Position numbers and translations under genes: made by a program. Positions 1 through 10,821 of a stretch of DNA of 64,000 nt are shown here, in pieces. The first letter of the stretch is position 1, and every line of letters starts with the position of its first letter. Location of the stretch: positions 16,871,261 to 16,935,260 of the forward strand of contig NC_003074.8 in the NCBI RefSeq assembly GCF_000001735.4, read 5' to 3'. A model generated the notes under the pieces. That model saw only the letters and a list, made by a program, of their open reading frames with translations. It ran no database searches and was not told where the DNA came from. This stretch comes from Arabidopsis thaliana (Eukaryota > Streptophyta > Magnoliopsida > Brassicales > Brassicaceae).

Positions 1-284
1 AAACAAAGATCACTATCTCCGGTGACGGCGTCTGCGCAGCCGTTAGGAGTGAGATGTAGCGAGACAACGTCATCTGACAAAGCTCCGGTGAGGTAAGCCG
101 GATCTGACCAGAGTTTTAACGCCGGCCAATGAGTAATAGCTTTGGAGATTACACAAGGCTTGCTCTGAGACACGTAGTTTCGGAGAAACTTCACCGGAGA
201 CGGTTGAGAATCAAAACGATCGATTTTAGTTCCTAAGCTCAATTCTCTCACTTCTCTCCATAAATTCTCTATCTCTTTAGCCAT
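1..284 (-). CDS. JMJ32: JmjC-domain protein JMJ32, N-terminal part (runs off window start)
   Basis: The minus strand reads open from ATG at 284-282 to the window edge, giving about 94 residues that begin MAKEIENLWREVRELSLG. The segment contains a FLRNYVSQSKPCVISKAITHWPA stretch split as FLRNYVSQSK / PCVISKAITHWPA, typical of the start of cupin-like JmjC proteins, where the substrate-side strand 'P..I' precedes 'W.al..W'. The iron-binding HxD..H residues lie beyond the window, so catalysis cannot be checked here. From memory this is JMJ32 (AT3G45880), a histone H3K27 demethylase linked to FLC control at warm temperature. It is head-to-head with RUS1, with only 152 bp between the two start codons. 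Identity rests on the short N-terminus plus synteny. Confidence 0.8.
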   Translation of the reverse strand, partial: MAKEIENLWREVRELSLGTKIDRFDSQPSPVKFLRNYVSQSKPCVISKAITHWPALKLWSDPAYLTGALSDDVVSLHLTPNGCADAVTGDSDLC

Positions 285-436
285 TGACGAAAAAAAATTG
301 GCGGGACAAAAAATTTGGGGGTTTTAACACATAACCAAGAACCCTAATTTATATTTAAAGAAAAAAAGAAAAAAAACTGTTTTTGTTATAAAAATAGGAT
401 TTTTGAAATAAACTTGTTTCGAAGAGGAAGAAGAAG
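285..436. promoter_or_regulatory. Short shared intergenic region between JMJ32 and RUS1
   Basis: Only 152 bp separate the divergent ATGs, so both 5' UTRs and any core promoters must lie here or within the neighbouring coding sequence. The stretch includes AACCCTAA-type sequence near 340-350 (a telo-box-like motif) and a purine-rich tract before the RUS1 ATG. No clear TATA box is placed for either gene. Whether it acts as one bidirectional promoter is inference. Confidence 0.55.
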
Positions 437-2840
437 ATGAGTTGTTCTTATCTACTTTCTGGTGACGCTTCCGTCGTCGCTTCACGGCGGTGGAGTGATG
501 TTTCTTCCCGGCAGCGTTTATTTCTCCCACGGCAATCACTCCGGCAGCCATCGGGTTCTTCGTTTTCCCGATGCGTCCGATTAGTCGCTAATGTAAATGA
601 TCATTTCAGTAAACAATCACTCGCGACGAGAAATTGCTTGGCTTCAGTGTTTAGTGCAGACTTGGGTGGAAGTAACGGTAATAATGATAACGGAAATGGC
701 GGCGGTGGCGGAGGAGACGGCGGCGGCGATAACTCTGATGATTCTTCTTTCGATTTGAGATACCTCTGCTTTCTTTTATTGGGCTTGTCTTGCTTCTTCC
801 ATTTCCGATTATCAGCTGCGTCCGCCATAGCTAAAGATCAAAATTCGGATAGTAATGGAGATGCTGTGAAAGAGACGGTTTGGGAAGTGAGAGGAAGTAA
901 AAGGAAGAGACTAGTTCCCGATTTTGTCAAAGATGAGTTCGTCTCTGAAGAATCTGCTTTTGAATTATCATCTTCTCTAACTCCTGAGAATCTCCTAGCT
1001 CAATGTAGAAACCTTCTCACTCAATTCCTTCTTCCTGAAGGTTTTCCCAATAGTGTAACTTCTGATTACCTCGATTACTCTCTCTGGAGAGGTGTTCAAG
1101 GTATTGCTAGTCAAATCAGCGGCGTTCTTGCCACTCAGGTAGACGACTGAGCTTATCATCTCTCTTAGGCATTTTCACAAACACTTGGTGTTCATTATAT
1201 TGTGTTGGTAGTCTTTGCTTTATGCAGTTGGGTTAGGTAAAGGAGCAATTCCTACAGCTGCAGCTATCAATTGGGTGCTTAAAGATGGAATTGGGTATCT
1301 TAGTAAGATAATGTTGTCGAAATACGGACGACATTTCGATGTTCATCCCAAAGGATGGAGGCTATTTGCTGATCTTCTTGAAAACGCTGCTTTTGGTATG
1401 GAGATGCTTACGCCAGTCTTCCCTCAGTTTTTCGTTATGATCGGTGCTGCTGCTGGTGCTGGTCGATCTGCTGCTGCATTGATTCAGGTTCTGTTCTTGT
1501 CTCTGAAAGCTCTATTTGCATAGCTCTAAGTGCAGCATTTGTTATAGTTTAGTATTTTCTATTGAACTTATCATTTACTTGTCTGCAGGCTGCTACTAGA
1601 AGTTGCTTCAATGCTGGCTTTGCTTCTCAAAGGAACTTTGCTGAGGTCTACAATAATTTTTATATGGCCTTAGTCTTGATCACTTATCAACAGCTATTTG
1701 TTTTTCTCAACTATTCTGGGTCTCTAGTGTATGCATCAACAACTTCTTTTGTAGGTAATTGCCAAGGGTGAAGCTCAAGGAATGGTGAGCAAGTCAGTGG
1801 GTATTCTGCTAGGAATAGTGGTTGCCAATTGCATAGGAACCTCTACAAGTCTTGCCCTTGCTGCATTTGGAGTTGTGACTACAATCCATATGTATACCAA
1901 TCTCAAATCTTACCAGTGTATCCAGCTCCGGACTCTAAACCCATACCGTGCAAGTAAATCCCACTCCTGCAGACGTCCAATTCATTCAAATCGTCTTACA
2001 AGACGAAAATAACATCTCTGTTTATTTTGCAGGTTTGGTTTTTAGTGAATATCTAATCAGCGGCCAAGCTCCTCTAATCAAGGAGGTCAACGATGAAGAA
2101 CCGCTCTTCCCAACAGTTCGGTTTTCAAACATGAAATCTCCAGAAAAGGTAAAAGTGTTCATTCACCTTATTATACACTCTGAGATCTCTTATCAACTAG
2201 TTTAAAATCTAAAAACTTTCTCGGATGAACAAAACAATACTTGATGACCTGATTGATTGATTCTTAGTATCTGCTCTATTCAGCTGCAAGATTTTGTCTT
2301 ATCATCAGAAGCAAAAGCAGCAGCCGCAGACATAGAGGAACGGCTTCAACTAGGGTCAAAGCTCAGCGATGTTATCCACAACAAGGAAGAAGCAATAGCA
2401 CTGTTTGATCTATATCGCAATGAAGGCTACATCCTTACAGAACACAAAGGAAGATTCTGCGTAAGCAATGATAAACCTTCTCATAATTATTATTACCCAG
2501 CGGAATCTCTCACCATTCTATCTCCTCTTGTAATTGTCAGGTGATGCTCAAGGAAAGCTCAACTCCACAAGACATGCTCAGGTCATTGTTTCAAGTGAAC
2601 TACCTCTACTGGCTAGAGAAGAATGCTGGGATCGAACCCGCAAGCACTTACTCAGACTGCAAACCCGGTGGTCGCCTTCACATTTCTTTAGATTATGTGC
2701 GACGAGAGTTTGAACACGCCAAAGAAGACAGCGAATCAGTAGGTTGGGTCACTGAAGGACTGATAGCTAGACCTCTACCAACCAGAATCCGTCTAGGTCA
2801 TGATCGTGAACTATTATTATCTTCTCCAAACAGCTCATAA
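437..2840 (+). CDS. RUS1: ROOT UV-B SENSITIVE 1 (DUF647 family), plastid protein
   Basis: Seven exons join in frame: 437-1138, 1212-1487, 1589-1645, 1755-1953, 2033-2148, 2284-2460 and 2541-2840, giving 608 residues. Each junction is GT/AG. The N-terminal ~75 residues are rich in Ser/Arg like a plastid transit peptide, followed by a Gly/Asn/Asp-rich loop (about residues 75-100) and a hydrophobic segment (about 108-125). The DUF647 core spans about residues 200-470 and includes the [17 protein letters not shown] and [19 protein letters not shown] blocks. The family is known for UV-B sensing and vitamin B6-related root growth together with RUS2; the biochemical activity is unsettled. Exon 2 starts at 1212, not at the nearer AG at 1227, because only 1212 keeps the frame. 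The gene converges on the p38-like gene downstream. Confidence 0.95.
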
Positions 2841-3305
2841 ACTCAGAGCAAAACCATGGCCAATGGATGATGTATTAGATCCCATTTGACTTTTCGGTAT
2901 AGGTTAGATACATTGTTCTCTGTTCATCTGCTATTGGAATGTAGTGAGCTGTTTAGAGATTTACATGTCTCTCAAGTCAGAAGATCCCTAAATATCATAT
3001 TCCAGCAAAACAATGTTGCATAGTATATATCATATATGTGAACATTATCTCATTGTGGCTTGAGATTCTAATCTGCTTTTTAAAATTCATTGCGACTAAC
3101 AAACATACCTGACATTTTTCACATTTGACCCCACAACATTTGGAATGATTAATAATATAACACAACTTGCTTATTTATCAGATCAAACCTAGACTTCTAC
3201 ACTGATCTTTAGCAGGTTAACACAGTTACAGACACACATACATAAGGCAACAGAAACAAAAAAAAAATGGCGAGTTAGTCTTAAGTGATAGAGAGATTTC
3301 TGATT
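2841..3305. other. 3' intergenic region between convergent genes
   Basis: This 465-bp spacer holds the 3' UTRs of RUS1 (+) and the p38-like gene (-). It is AT-rich with a short A9 tract near 3260. I see no ORF, RNA gene or repeat in it. Confidence 0.6.
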
Positions 3306-4724
3306 CTACTGAACAAAAGGGTATCGAGCAACGTAGAATTCTCTTACACGTGAAGCCCCGTCTCTAGCAAGTATACCTTCAAGATCTCCAATAATTCTAG
3401 CCAGCCAAATCTCCAAGTTTCTCTGAACTTCTTTCAAGTTGTTCTTGATCAAATCCAATGACCTCCCTGTGTTCATCTTGGCTTGGCTTAACTGATCTCC
3501 TTGATTACTCCTGGTGATTTCCGTCTGCAATGAAACTAGCTTCTGCCCTGTCTCCGATGCCCGTTGCTGAAGTCTGAAACACTCGAGCAGAAACTCGTTT
3601 TGTCTTTGCGTCCTGAACTCAGGTCCTAATGTAGCATCGCACGGATCACTACTCTGCTGAAAACATAAATTCCATGAAAGGTGTAAGGAGTAACTCAAGA
3701 ATGTGTTGTAACTTGTAAGCAAATCACTCATAGAGACTAACCATTCTTCTACATAGATCATCGATCTTCCCTGAAAGAGCTTGATACCTCTTAGCCTGTT
3801 TTTTCAACAAAGACGGAACTTTCGATATGTCACTAGGACGACAAACTTTCTCAAGATTCAGTAATTCCTCTTCAAGCAACCTCAGTTTCGCAGATACACC
3901 CGTCCCTTCACTATCAATCTTCCATGGTGATTCCCTTCTATGCAATCAAAGACAAGCTATTATACATCACTCATCATCACAATCACAATCACACATTCTC
4001 AATTCAAAAACTCTCTATTACCTTGGCACAAAATGCTTCATACGATACACAGATTCCAAAGATTCATATTGTAAATCCTACAAAAACAGAAGCAAAACTT
4101 GAAAAACCAAACACACAAATTCTTCACTCTCATAATTAAGAAAATCAAAATCAAAACCTGGAAAGGATTAAAATTGCCATAAGCATTAGGTGATGGTGAT
4201 GAAGATAGAGTGAGATGATCCACAGCATAACGTTCACTGGACTCATCTCCTTGTCCATCATCATCATCTTCTTCCTCAATCTCTCTTCGAGACATAAACC
4301 CAATCATTTCATCTCTCTCACTCACTTCCCTCTCCAATTCACTAATCCTATTCATGAAATCTTCTCTTTCTTCTTCAATTTCATGAATCCGATTCAACAA
4401 TCGTTTCTCTTCTTCTTGCCAAGCGTTTCTATGACTAGCAAAGATCTCGACCACACGCGCGTTAGCTTTCGAATCTTCCACGCGCCGAGATTTCATCTGA
4501 CGGACTTGTTCCTCCGCCGTCGCGAGTCGCCGTTTTAGCTCGGTGACTTGAGATGTTAATCTCGGGACAAGAGAGATTGCGTCGTTTGGGAGATGAGCTA
4601 ACATTACTGAGAAGCTTAAAACTAGAAATGATTTTGCTAGTTTCTTCAATTCATCATGCTCTTTTTCTTCCTCAACGAAGCTTCTCATTCTCAATCTCTC
4701 TTCTTCTTCTTCAGGTTTCGCCAT
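3306..4724 (-). CDS. Coiled-coil protein annotated as RNase P p38-related
   Basis: Four exons on the minus strand join in frame: 4724-4158, 4077-4022, 3937-3742 and 3656-3306, giving 389 residues. The 56-bp second exon restores the frame between exons 1 and 3; without it no good acceptor fits. The start is the ATG at 4724 (MAKPEEEEERLRM); an upstream in-frame ATG at 4793 exists, but the sequence before 4724 looks like UTR. Residues about 60-165 are long charged helices (coiled coil) ending in an acidic EEEDDDDGQGDESSE patch. The C-terminal half is also helical, with LEGILARDGASRVREFYVAR near the end. I recall the Arabidopsis annotation 'Ribonuclease P subunit P38-related' (AT3G45900), but I see no L7Ae-type RNA-binding fold, so that function should be treated cautiously. 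Confidence 0.85.
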
Positions 4725-5077
4725 TTTTCGTGACCGCAGAAAAAAAGATACTAAGAAAAGACAAAATTTTATTTTTTGTTCTCTTGTTTTCAATCTATCA
4801 GCAAAAACGGTAGGACATTTTTTTTTGGCGTATTAGCGAAGTTGGATATAAATCAATATCTGATATTGACAAAATGATTAAGAACTAGCAGTTGACAAAA
4901 AAAAAAAAAGATTAAGAACTAGTAGCATATGAAGCTACTCTTTAATTGTCTGACTTTTGATAATAAAAGATCTAATTACTAACTTGGAATATTTATTTCT
5001 TTAATTTCTTAATATTCTTATAATGTTTTATCAAAACAAAAATTATAAATCAAACATATGAACAATAAGCAAACAAG
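4725..5077. other. AT-rich spacer
   Basis: The region holds the upstream sequence of the p38-like gene and poly-A/poly-T tracts, including A12 near 4898-4909. I see no gene or structured repeat. Confidence 0.5.
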
Positions 5078-6549
5078 TCAGATTCTTACCTCAGTCAGTT
5101 TTGACACACCATCAAACCATAGTACACGTTTTGTTGCTAAATCCTTGAGATCTTTGGGAGCCTTTTTGGTGTGAAACAAGATTATCTCAAATGCGAGACT
5201 CGTGATATGTGAGACGTCGGTGTGAAGACGAGAATCTGAGGAAATTAGGAGCATTGGGCTTGGATTACGCTCCAATGCCCTTGAATGCATAGCCTTCCCC
5301 AATTCAATATCGGGAAAACCTTTGCGGTTTGCATTGGATCTCTTCTTGGTCTTCGTAGGCGGTTGTGAGATATGAACCTCAACACCGAATCTTCGAAGCA
5401 TATCGATGACTCCTCCATTAAGTGCATTGGATTGGACGAAGAGATCGAAATCCAAGATACCCCAAGACAAGTAAGATCCCAAAAACCTAATAAATTAGAG
5501 AAAGTACCAGATTTATAAACTGGAGAAACTTTAGAACTAAAATAGAAATATTGACAAAAATTAAGGATTGATTAATTATCGGGACTAGGAGATCGGCACG
5601 CCTAGGAATAGGTTGAGAAACTCTTCGACGAGGAGGACTCGGCGGTGGCTGCAGCATAGAGATCCTACGTGCGCGTTTGGATCAAGAAGTAAACATGTCC
5701 CAAGATTCTCCCATGACAAAAAGGTTGTGAGACTGCGGATTTCTTCAGGGATAGAATTGTTTCCAACAACCCAGATCACAAACCCATATTGTTCTCGAGA
5801 TAGGTTTTGGACCATTTTAAAGAAGTCCGAGGTTAGGAGCAGAATGGCAGCAGGAGGGTCATTCTGAGAGTCTTTGCATCATAGTCAAGTCTGAGAATTC
5901 ACGATCAAATCTTAGATTAGAGCTCTGTTCACTGAAATAAGTATTTAAACAAACTAAGCAGAGACGTTTTTCAATTCATAATTGTGACAATAATCAGTTA
6001 TCTGCTAATCGTTAAAACAAAACAAAGGAACCAAGCTCTATGATTTTATTCTTAGAAAGACTTTTACAAGACTCAACTAGATGACCTATTCAAGTGGATC
6101 TTATAACAAAAGAGACTCTTAATCAAACGTGCATTGACTACTACAACTTAGGATGACTTATTCAGACCAAGCATAAGCTAAACGACTTAGTTATATTCTT
6201 CATAATATGCTTTCTTAGTGATCAACTGAAATACAACTATGATAATTATAACGTGGTCTTACCTGGATATTTCTTTGGGTATTCTTGTGATTCAGTTATG
6301 TTCACGTCTGATCGATGAAGACGTTTAATAAGGGGTTTGTTTTCTGTGAAGAACTTTTTCCGGGCATAAGCATACGGACCGGATGTAGAACCCACATTGA
6401 GCCATAGTTTGTTTCACATTGTCAAGAACCGTTTTCAACCTCAATTCCTTATGGATGTGAACATTTTCTACATCCCACAATTCCTTAAGAAAAAGAGTCA
6501 AATTTGATATACTGATCCGAAAACAATTAACAAAATTTTTTTTTGTCAT
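5078..6549 (-). CDS. NYN-domain (DUF537-like) protein, probably degenerate
   Basis: Three minus-strand coding blocks lie in order. Block one (about 6549-6325) contains WDVENVHIHKEL at 6477-6442, resembling the metal-binding WDIEN strand that opens NYN ribonuclease domains. Block two (5863 down to about 5600) begins after a TCTCAG acceptor and reads AAILLLTSDFFKMVQNLSRE, resembling the later NYN 'ILLISGDRDF' strand. Block three (about 5490-5080) carries PMLLISSDSRLHTDVSHITS, a second copy of the same strand, after a low-complexity basic stretch. This suggests a tandem NYN arrangement, as in the plant MARF1-related 'putative endonuclease' family. I could not derive one clean splice form, and the expected second WDIEN strand is poorly kept, so the gene may be a decayed paralog (probably AT3G45910). 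No function is claimed beyond the family. Confidence 0.5.
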
Positions 6550-7010
6550 AACATTGTGATAGACTCATGATTAAAGTTTTATGTACTTTTTCTTGTTTTA
6601 TGTACTTCAATAACATTGTGATAGACTCATGATTAAAGTTTGGATTGACATCAACTAAAAAAGATCTGAAGAGTATTCGTACAAAAAAATAAAAAGATAG
6701 CAAAAATTGAATGTCATTGAAGTCAACACTTTTGGATTTTTTGTCATTGCATATATCAATATTAGAGAAATGATGTGTCTTGGATGATTTGAAAATTGTT
6801 CAACTTAATTATAAATAAACTATTTATGGTTTTATATATTCTCCAGATATAATACTCTAACAACATTATTATAGGCTCATGATTAAATATATAGAATTGA
6901 TATAAACTGGATAAAATTTTAAGAGTATTCATATGAAAATAATAAAAAGAAAGCAAAAATTAAAGTATCATTAAAGTCAATACTTTTAAATCTTCTATCA
7001 TTGCATATAA
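6549..7010. repeat. Local tandem duplications in AT-rich DNA
   Basis: A ~30-bp segment (TAACATTGTGATAGACTCAT and following) occurs at 6549 and again at 6611, a 62-bp step. A longer block starting at 6611 recurs in diverged form from about 6869: both contain the GACTCATGATTAAA-type start, then AAGAGTATTC, then a shared GCAAAAATT, AAAGTCAA and CATTGCATAT order. The larger unit is about 258 bp and the two copies are visibly mutated relative to each other. Confidence 0.65.
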
Positions 7011-7135
7011 TAATATAATATAAAAAAATGATAATGTATTACATTATTTGGTAGGTCTAATTATATTTTTCAATTACTATTATAATATATCACAATTTTA
7101 TTCTAAAATATATAATATATAAATTTTGTAATAAA

Positions 7136-7215
7136 TAAAATTTAACTCATATTGTAGTACGGATGATGATATAGCTATAAGTTTAACCCATATTGTAGTA
7201 CGGATAATAACCCAT
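7136..7215. repeat. Two-copy short tandem repeat
   Basis: The motif ACCCATATTGTAGTACGGAT (with one change in the first copy) appears twice, about 43 bp apart, and a partial third ACCCATACT follows. There is no gene context. Confidence 0.5.
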
Positions 7216-7589
7216 ACTATACTACTAGATCTAAAAACAAAATTATCATTATGAGTTGAACAATGTACGTATAATTCATCTTGCTATAAATTTTCTCAAC
7301 CACGAAAGAAACTTCGTGAACATATTTATCAAACATATTCTTACGAACGCTCTGAATAAATTAAATACTATTGGTAGGTTGCTATAGCTCCAAAAGAAAA
7401 AGAAAAGAATGATAAATAAATAAAAGTAACATAGATACTAGTATGTTGCTTAAATAAAAAGAATCGTAAGATCTCTCTAATTTCAACCTCTCTATCCTTG
7501 TGTCTATGGATTTTCATAAATATTTAATACAAACCAATATTAAATATGTTTATGAAGCTCCAAATCAATGCCATGGAGGATGCCGACAG

Positions 7590-7930
7590 AAGGGTGGATG
7601 AAGTCTAATTATGACGCTTCACATAATTTCGGATATGGACAGCGCAAGATATGATTGTTTTTGGATGGATTATACCGACTCAAATGGAGTTGATGCAGAA
7701 GAGGTTAAATATAGTGCATTAATCTTTGGGATTTTAGTATGTGCTACCTATTTGAAACTATAGTACTACACTTTGAAAGGAAACATAGAAAACCCTAACC
7801 TTCACCATTACATTAAAACACACAGGAGCTAGTGATTATCGAGAGTAACAAATGTGTTGATCTATTGGCTAGGATCAAAGCGAGATCAATATGTAGAAGA
7901 AATATTATTATCCAACAATGTCCAAGTTTT
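7590..7930 (+). mobile_element. Degraded RNase H-like fragment of LINE-type origin
   Basis: Plus-strand translation near 7592-7650 gives EGWMKSNYDASHNFGYG, resembling the WxKxNxDAS start of the RNase H (RVT_3) domain common in plant LINE-derived reverse transcriptase ORFs. About 200 bp on, ELVIIESNKCVDLLARIKA resembles the later 'E.D...lv..i' helix of the same domain. The frame is broken by stops between and around these pieces, so it is a relic. The match is by eye and short. Confidence 0.35.
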
Positions 7931-8192
7931 CTTTTCTTTTTTAATCTCGTTAGTAAACAATGATGACAATGAGGATACAAACTGATGTCAAAATAGATTT
8001 ATGGAAGCAGGACCGTGTCTACTAATGTTGTAGGCACTATACATGAGTGCCAAAATGGCCAGTTTGTTAATAGCTACATAAGGGTTATGTTTTTTGTGTA
8101 ACCTTAAATTTTATTGTAAAATGAATATTTACAATCTTAGCAACAAAAAAAAAAAAGAAGATTACTATAGAGGAAAGACCTACCAAAATGAT

Positions 8193-8193
<1 letters not shown>

Positions 8194-8224
<31 letters not shown>
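8194..8224. repeat. (TA)n microsatellite
   Basis: About 15 TA units, uninterrupted. A poly-A tract (A20) follows at 8322-8343. Confidence 0.9.
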
Positions 8225-8226
<2 letters not shown>

Positions 8227-8484
8227 CATTCGAGGCAACCATAAACAAAGTAAAGGTCTTCTAGAATAAGCCAAAGCTTAATTAATATTCTTCTATCTTT
8301 AGAAATCATCATATGTTTTGTTCAAAAAAAAAAAAAAAAAAAAGAACTCATCATATGTATAACAAGTTTCAAATCGGTCTAGTTAGCCTGACTAATTTAA
8401 TTGTAATTCCACAGTAAAATTATAGTTTTACACATAATAACTACTAAACACGATTGATTATACTTATTAAAAAATATAGTAAAA

Positions 8485-9400
8485 TCTCTTATCCTACTAT
8501 ATTATTTGGGAAGTACATTTAAAATGTAACCTTATTTTTTGTAAGTAATTACATAGGTATGCCATTAGAAATAAAATTTAAAGAGTAAATTAATTCAATT
8601 TTAAACATAGGTATGCCATTAGAAATAAAATTTAAAGAGTAAATTAATTCAATTCTTTAAAAATTAAAAAATCAAATACTAATTTAATTAATTAAATTTA
8701 ACTAAAAAACAAAATACATTATCAATTTCCAAAAAAGTAACCAATTAAAATCAACAAATTAGATTTGATATCTAAATTATCATATTATTTTTTTTATTAA
8801 TTATTATAGTTCATCTCTCATCTTTATATGATTCTATTTTTGCGAAAAAATAATATCATCGTTATAAAAAAATAATTAGAGTTTTTTCGCATATGCCATA
8901 ATTTGAATTTTTTAAAACGAATATAAACTGTTCAATACATGAAAAAATATTATAACGGGTCAAAAATAGATTTAAGAAAATTTTCTACTGAGTACTGGGT
9001 CATAATTTGAATATTTATATTCAATTTCATATATATTATTTTAAAAATTTATAATCTTATATACTACAATAATTAATAACATATTAGATTTTTTTATGTG
9101 TATGATGTGATTCAATTTTCAATACAAGCTGGAAAATCCTAGAATTGACGGGTTTAAATCGATATTAATACAAGATGGTATACTAGAGGTGAAACTCTAA
9201 AATTAACAATCAAAATACAAGTGTATAATTTTAAACACTAAACAATATAAATAATATCAACAAAACATATACAACTCGCAGTTTACTATACATTTAAAAT
9301 CAAATAAAATAATATCATATATTTATAATCATCTTTACAATAAAAGTTTTTAGTTTAACTAAAATATAAGTCTACATGCGGTATACTGCAAGTTAAAATT
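8485..9400 (+). mobile_element. Helitron (ATREP-like) remnant
   Basis: The segment opens with TCTCTTATCCTACTATATTA followed by TTTGGGAAGTAC, a start typical of Arabidopsis non-autonomous Helitrons as I remember them. Near 9376-9398 the sequence GCGGTATACTGC and AAGTTAAAATTA looks like a decayed form of the usual GC hairpin plus 'GTTAAAATCTA' terminus. No rep/helicase coding is present and the ends are mutated, so the borders are approximate. Confidence 0.4.
8551..8658. repeat. Perfect 54-bp tandem duplication
   Basis: Two adjacent copies start at 8551 and 8605 with the same ACATAGGTATGCCATTAGAA opening, and they are identical for about 50 bases before drifting at the right edge. The identity indicates a recent slippage or unequal exchange inside the Helitron remnant. 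Confidence 0.85.
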
Positions 9401-9640
9401 ATAAATAAGCAGATTACCATCACTATGTCTGTACCTTCTCACATACACACCTATCAAAAACTTAAAACCTTTCAAAACCTCTTGGTATATTCAAATTAGG
9501 ATTCTTCATTCATGGAATCAAGGGTTTTGGGATGTCTTATGAAATGATTTTGGCAGAAGAGGATGTGAAATTTTTTGAAGAAAAAGTAGTCAGCAAAACA
9601 TATGTTTTTTTGGGAGCTTTTAGATAATTAAATCAGAGAA

Positions 9641-10266
9641 TAGGGTTGGGCATATGAGTAACCCATTCGAGTTCGGGTAGAACTCGTTCGGGTTTGGGAT
9701 TAATGGGTATATGATTTACTACCCAATAGAATAATTCTAAATATTCGGTTCTGGTTAGGGTCGGATCCAGTTGGGTTTGGGTCAGTTTGGATAAAAAGTT
9801 TCAGACCCTAAAAATACCCAAAAAAAAATAGAAACAGGAAATTTGTATGTAGATAGCGGGTCTCCAAACAAAAAAAACTTTTAAATTTTTTAAGTTTTAA
9901 TAAATTTAATTATATTTGAATATATTTTACTAAATTTTGACAAACATAACATATAATTTTTGAATAGTTTAGTTGTTTTGGATATTTAGGTCCAAAATTA
10001 ATTGACATATTTAGATTTATAATTATAATCCTAGATAATTAGATAATATTACGATTAAATATAATTAATATTTTGGATATTAAATTAATGTTTGGGTTTT
10101 TGAATACTCTTTTTGGGTAACGGGTAATTTCTGGACCAGTCGGATATCCACGGGTTTACTAAAACTCTACCCAATAAGGAATTTCCTAAAATTTTAACCC
10201 GCCCTAACCCGGTTTTTTGGTTCGGATATTGGGTTGGTTATCGGATCCGTTTTTTCGTCAGCTCTA
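9641..10266. mobile_element. Non-autonomous hAT-like element, 626 bp
   Basis: The element begins TAGGGTTGGGC and its other end, read inward on the opposite strand, begins TAGAGCTGACG, a degenerate terminal inverted repeat of the plant hAT type. It is flanked by TCAGAGAA (9633-9640) and TCAAAGAT (10267-10274), 6 of 8 matching, the 8-bp duplication size expected of hAT. Both subterminal zones are rich in GGGTT/CGGGT and AACCC/ACCCG repeats, while the middle is AT-rich and non-coding. A better preserved relative sits at 53244-53771. Confidence 0.55.
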
Positions 10267-10820
10267 TCAAAGATAATCTAATATAGGCCCCAATTAGGTC
10301 CACAAATATAACCAAAATACTATACAAAGACGAATTCTAAGTTAGGCCAAAAATTAGATCATCTAATACAAAGAAAACATGTTTCTTACCAAAACAACTT
10401 GTATAAAATTTTTACACATTTACTTAAAACTACATATGTTGTATTTATTATAAAAATAATATTTTTAAACAAAGTCAATCCAATGCAGCATTATATGCAA
10501 ATAGTAAAAACATTGAAAAATATTATGATATCACTTTTATATTATACTATTTTTTATGTAATTCAAACAAAATATACAATTTAATTTATACAATATTAAT
10601 GCCCGTACTGTATGATCTAGTTACATTTATATTTTAAAATGCTGTACATGAAATTTTAGTACATATAAGAAGTCGATGCTTTGTCACCAATCGAAACCCA
10701 GCAATGGTTTAATACTCTTTTTAAGTTTAATTATATTATAGTAATTAGTTCAATATCCTCCCATATAAATCATGACTTCATCTTGATCTAAACTTGATAA
10801 TAAAAATCTTTTGATATGTA
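10267..10820. other. AT-rich spacer before the kinase fragment
   Basis: There is no supportable gene. Short ORFs here are AT-rich and have no family resemblance. About 10740-10800 may hold a very decayed part of the upstream kinase exon, but it cannot be read. Confidence 0.4.
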
Positions 10821-10821
10821 G

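Noticed and set aside
1228-1240. RUS1 exon 2 beginning at the acceptor TATGCAG/TTGGG
   Set aside because: Joining there gives an immediate TAG; the upstream acceptor GGTAG/TCTTTG keeps the frame and conserved SLLYAVGLG.
3937-4157. Direct splice of p38-like exon 1 to exon 3
   Set aside because: It breaks the frame; the 56-bp exon at 4077-4022 with good splice signals resolves it.
4725-4793. N-terminal extension of the p38-like protein from ATG 4793
   Set aside because: The added residues (MKTREQKIKFCLFLVSFFLR) read like translated UTR and the next ATG opens a typical acidic/basic start; not excluded but less likely.
10399-10584. 61-codon AT-rich ORF
   Set aside because: Composition equals the spacer, and there is no homology or promoter context.
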